A stretch of 64,000 nt of DNA from Flagellimonas allohymeniacidonis (GTDB lineage: Bacteria; Bacteroidota; Bacteroidia; Flavobacteriales; Flavobacteriaceae). The stretch is taken from the NCBI RefSeq assembly GCF_004296335.1, contig NZ_SGIU01000002.1:1067882-1131881 (forward strand), read 5' to 3'. A program made the position numbers and the translations under genes. How positions within the stretch are numbered: the stretch's first letter is position 1; every line of letters starts with the position of its first letter. The notes beneath the pieces are model-generated. The model was not told where the DNA came from and did not search any database. It saw only the letters and a program-made list of their open reading frames with translations. Below, in pieces: positions 62,408-64,000 of the stretch.

Positions 62408-64000
62408 TTAATCCTTGAACTCTTTTAGCACAGCCCTATTTGGCAGTTGCTCAAATCCCATATTGAACAAGGTAAAACCAAAAATATCAGCATATTGTTC
62501 AATGGTTTTACTAACCGGGGTCCCAGCACCATGTCCTGCATTGGTTTCAATGCGAATAAGCGTAGGATTGTTTCCAGCTTGCTTTTCTTGCAACTCAGCG
62601 GCAAACTTAAAACTGTGCGCGGGAACAACACGATCATCGTGATCCCCTGTAGTGACCAAAGTAGCGGGATATTCGGTTCCTGCCCTTACATTGTGTACCG
62701 GGGAATACCCTTTAAGGTATTGGAACATTGCTTCATTTTCTTCTGAAGTACCATAGTCGTAGGCCCAACCAGCACCTGCGGTAAACGTATGATACCTAAG
62801 CATATCCAGAACACCTACGGCGGGCAATGCTACCTGCATCAGGTCAGGGCGTTGTGTCATAGCGGCGCCGACCAACAACCCACCGTTAGATCCTCCACGA
62901 ATGGCCAAATACTCTTTTGATGTGTACTTGTTTTGGATGAGGTATTCCGCAGCGGCAATAAAGTCGTCGAACACATTTTGTTTTTGCTGTTTGGTCCCTG
63001 CAATATGCCATGCTTTACCATACTCGCCACCACCACGAAGGTTGGGAACGGCATAAATCCCGCCTTGTTCCATCCAAACGGCATTGACAATACTAAAGGA
63101 AGGGGTCAAACTAATATTGAATCCTCCATAACCATATAATATGGTTGGGTTTTTACCATCGAGCGCAACACCTTTTTTATGCGTAATGATCATAGGTACC
63201 TTGGTTCCATCCTTAGAGGAATAAAACACTTGGGTAGAAACATAATCTTCAGGATCAAAGTCAATTTCAGGTTTCCAATACTGCTCGTAGGCACCGGTCT
63301 GTACATTGTATTTGTAAGATGAGCCTGGTGTGTTATAGTTGGTGAATGAAAAATAAAATTCGCTTTCTTCTTTTTTTCCACCAAAACCATTGGCACTGCC
63401 CACACCGGGAAGATTTACCTCGCGTACCAGCTTTCCATCATAGTCGTATTGAAGCACTTTTGAAATGGCATCGACCATATACTCCGTAAAGAAATAGCCT
63501 CCACCTGTTCCTGCCGTAAGCACGTTTTCGGTTTCTGGAATAAGGTCTGTCCATTGCTCTGGTAGAGGATTTGAGGCATCCACCACCACAATTTTTTTGT
63601 TGGGTGCATTTCGATTGGTGACCAAAAATAATTTGGACCCTGTATTGTCTATCACATAAGTATCAGAATCTGTATCGCCTAAAATGGTCACTAACGGACT
63701 ATCGGATTGGCTCAAATCCTTTAAGAACAATTTATTGCCTGAGGTTGAAGTAGCGGCCGAAATGAATAAATAGCGCTCATCTTCAGAAACGTTGCTCCCC
63801 ACATAGCGATGTTTTTCCTCTGGAATCCCGCCAAAAATAACTTCGTCTTCCGATTGGGGGGTACCCAACTTGTGATAATATAATTTATGCTGATCTGTTT
63901 TTGCGGAGAGCTCACTACCCTTTGGCTTGTCGTAGCTGGAATAGAAGAAACCATCGTTCCCCTTCCATGAAATGCCACTAAACTTAATATCGACCAAAGT
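62408..64000 (-). CDS. prolyl oligopeptidase family serine peptidase (S9), N-terminus outside window
   Basis: The visible 530 residues include most of the beta-propeller and the whole alpha/beta-hydrolase domain. The nucleophile lies in [15 protein letters not shown], the Asp in [13 protein letters not shown] and the His in [11 protein letters not shown]. The domain order and the [12 protein letters not shown] motif are those of prolyl oligopeptidase (usually about 700 residues), so roughly 170-190 residues are missing to the right. It would cleave after proline in short peptides. The apparent TTG start at 63997 is only an artefact of the window edge. Confidence 0.93.
   Translation of the reverse strand, partial: TLVDIKFSGISWKGNDGFFYSSYDKPKGSELSAKTDQHKLYYHKLGTPQSEDEVIFGGIPEEKHRYVGSNVSEDERYLFISAATSTSGNKLFLKDLSQSDSPLVTILGDTDSDTYVIDNTGSKLFLVTNRNAPNKKIVVVDASNPLPEQWTDLIPETENVLTAGTGGGYFFTEYMVDAISKVLQYDYDGKLVREVNLPGVGSANGFGGKKEESEFYFSFTNYNTPGSSYKYNVQTGAYEQYWKPEIDFDPEDYVSTQVFYSSKDGTKVPMIITHKKGVALDGKNPTILYGYGGFNISLTPSFSIVNAVWMEQGGIYAVPNLRGGGEYGKAWHIAGTKQQKQNVFDDFIAAAEYLIQNKYTSKEYLAIRGGSNGGLLVGAAMTQRPDLMQVALPAVGVLDMLRYHTFTAGAGWAYDYGTSEENEAMFQYLKGYSPVHNVRAGTEYPATLVTTGDHDDRVVPAHSFKFAAELQEKQAGNNPTLIRIETNAGHGAGTPVSKTIEQYADIFGFTLFNMGFEQLPNRAVLKEFKD

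Overview
The window looks like a chromosomal segment of a marine-type member of the Flavobacteriaceae (Bacteroidota). The evidence is the gene families (TonB-dependent receptor with a carboxypeptidase-like N-terminus, two-component propeller sensor, flavobacterial integrase with a degenerate Arg I box, BfmA/BtgA-like protein), promoters of the Bacteroidota form TTG-N17-20-TAnnTTTG, and weak Shine-Dalgarno sequences. The genus cannot be fixed from sequence alone; an Allomuricauda/Muricauda-like genome would fit.

Layout. 1-11.3 kb is ordinary backbone: a truncated subtilase lipoprotein, an MBL-fold hydrolase, a Na+/H+ antiporter with an RCK domain, lepA, a TonB-dependent receptor, dusB, a LolC/E-like permease, rbfA and methylmalonyl-CoA epimerase. 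A tRNA-Met(CAT) gene at 11409-11482 is the target of an integrated element of about 10.3 kb (11469-21766). It is bounded by a 15-nt duplication of the tRNA 3' end and carries near-identical 25-nt double-GGTGAGT repeats just inside both ends. The element encodes a tyrosine integrase, a BfmA/BtgA-like protein, two unrecognised cargo proteins on the minus strand and, divergently, a tightly overlapping three-gene operon: (i) ImmA/IrrE zinc protease fused to a TARG1/DarG-like macro domain, (ii) a P-loop nucleotide kinase fused to an adenylosuccinate-synthetase domain whose catalytic Asp is Ser, as in PurZ, and (iii) a DUF7002 protein resembling ADP-ribosyltransferases. This operon is the best candidate for an undescribed system; nucleotide-based anti-phage defence or a toxin-antitoxin module is my inference.

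21.8-26.9 kb is a second accessory zone, more decayed. It holds two copies of a repeat of about 92 bp ending in GGGGCCAC, a second copy of a 46-48-bp repeat also found inside the island, a PAP2 phosphatase, a DUF2135-like gene remnant, and another compact cassette (divergent XRE regulator, 96-aa protein, HExxH metalloprotease, dCTP-deaminase-like enzyme). Both this cassette and the island operon pair a zinc protease with a nucleotide-metabolism enzyme.

26.9-42.7 kb returns to backbone. It has a PAS histidine kinase with its response regulator, a GluR0-like ligand-gated channel overlapping a large propeller sensor that lacks any kinase or DNA-binding output, TauE/SafE and SSS transporters, riboflavin synthase, pdxA, and the DUF177-rpmF-fabH-accB-accC fatty-acid cluster under a textbook Bacteroidota promoter, then an FAD oxidoreductase. 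42.7-60.0 kb is a large efflux locus on the minus strand: TolC, HlyD-type adaptor, an acidic repeat protein, an ATPase, four tandem paralogous MacB/FtsX permeases and a second ATPase. A divergently encoded sigma-54 response regulator and histidine kinase pair probably controls it. The window ends with a GreA/GreB-like protein, a SnoaL-like protein, ArfB, an ABC ATPase and a prolyl oligopeptidase cut by the right edge.
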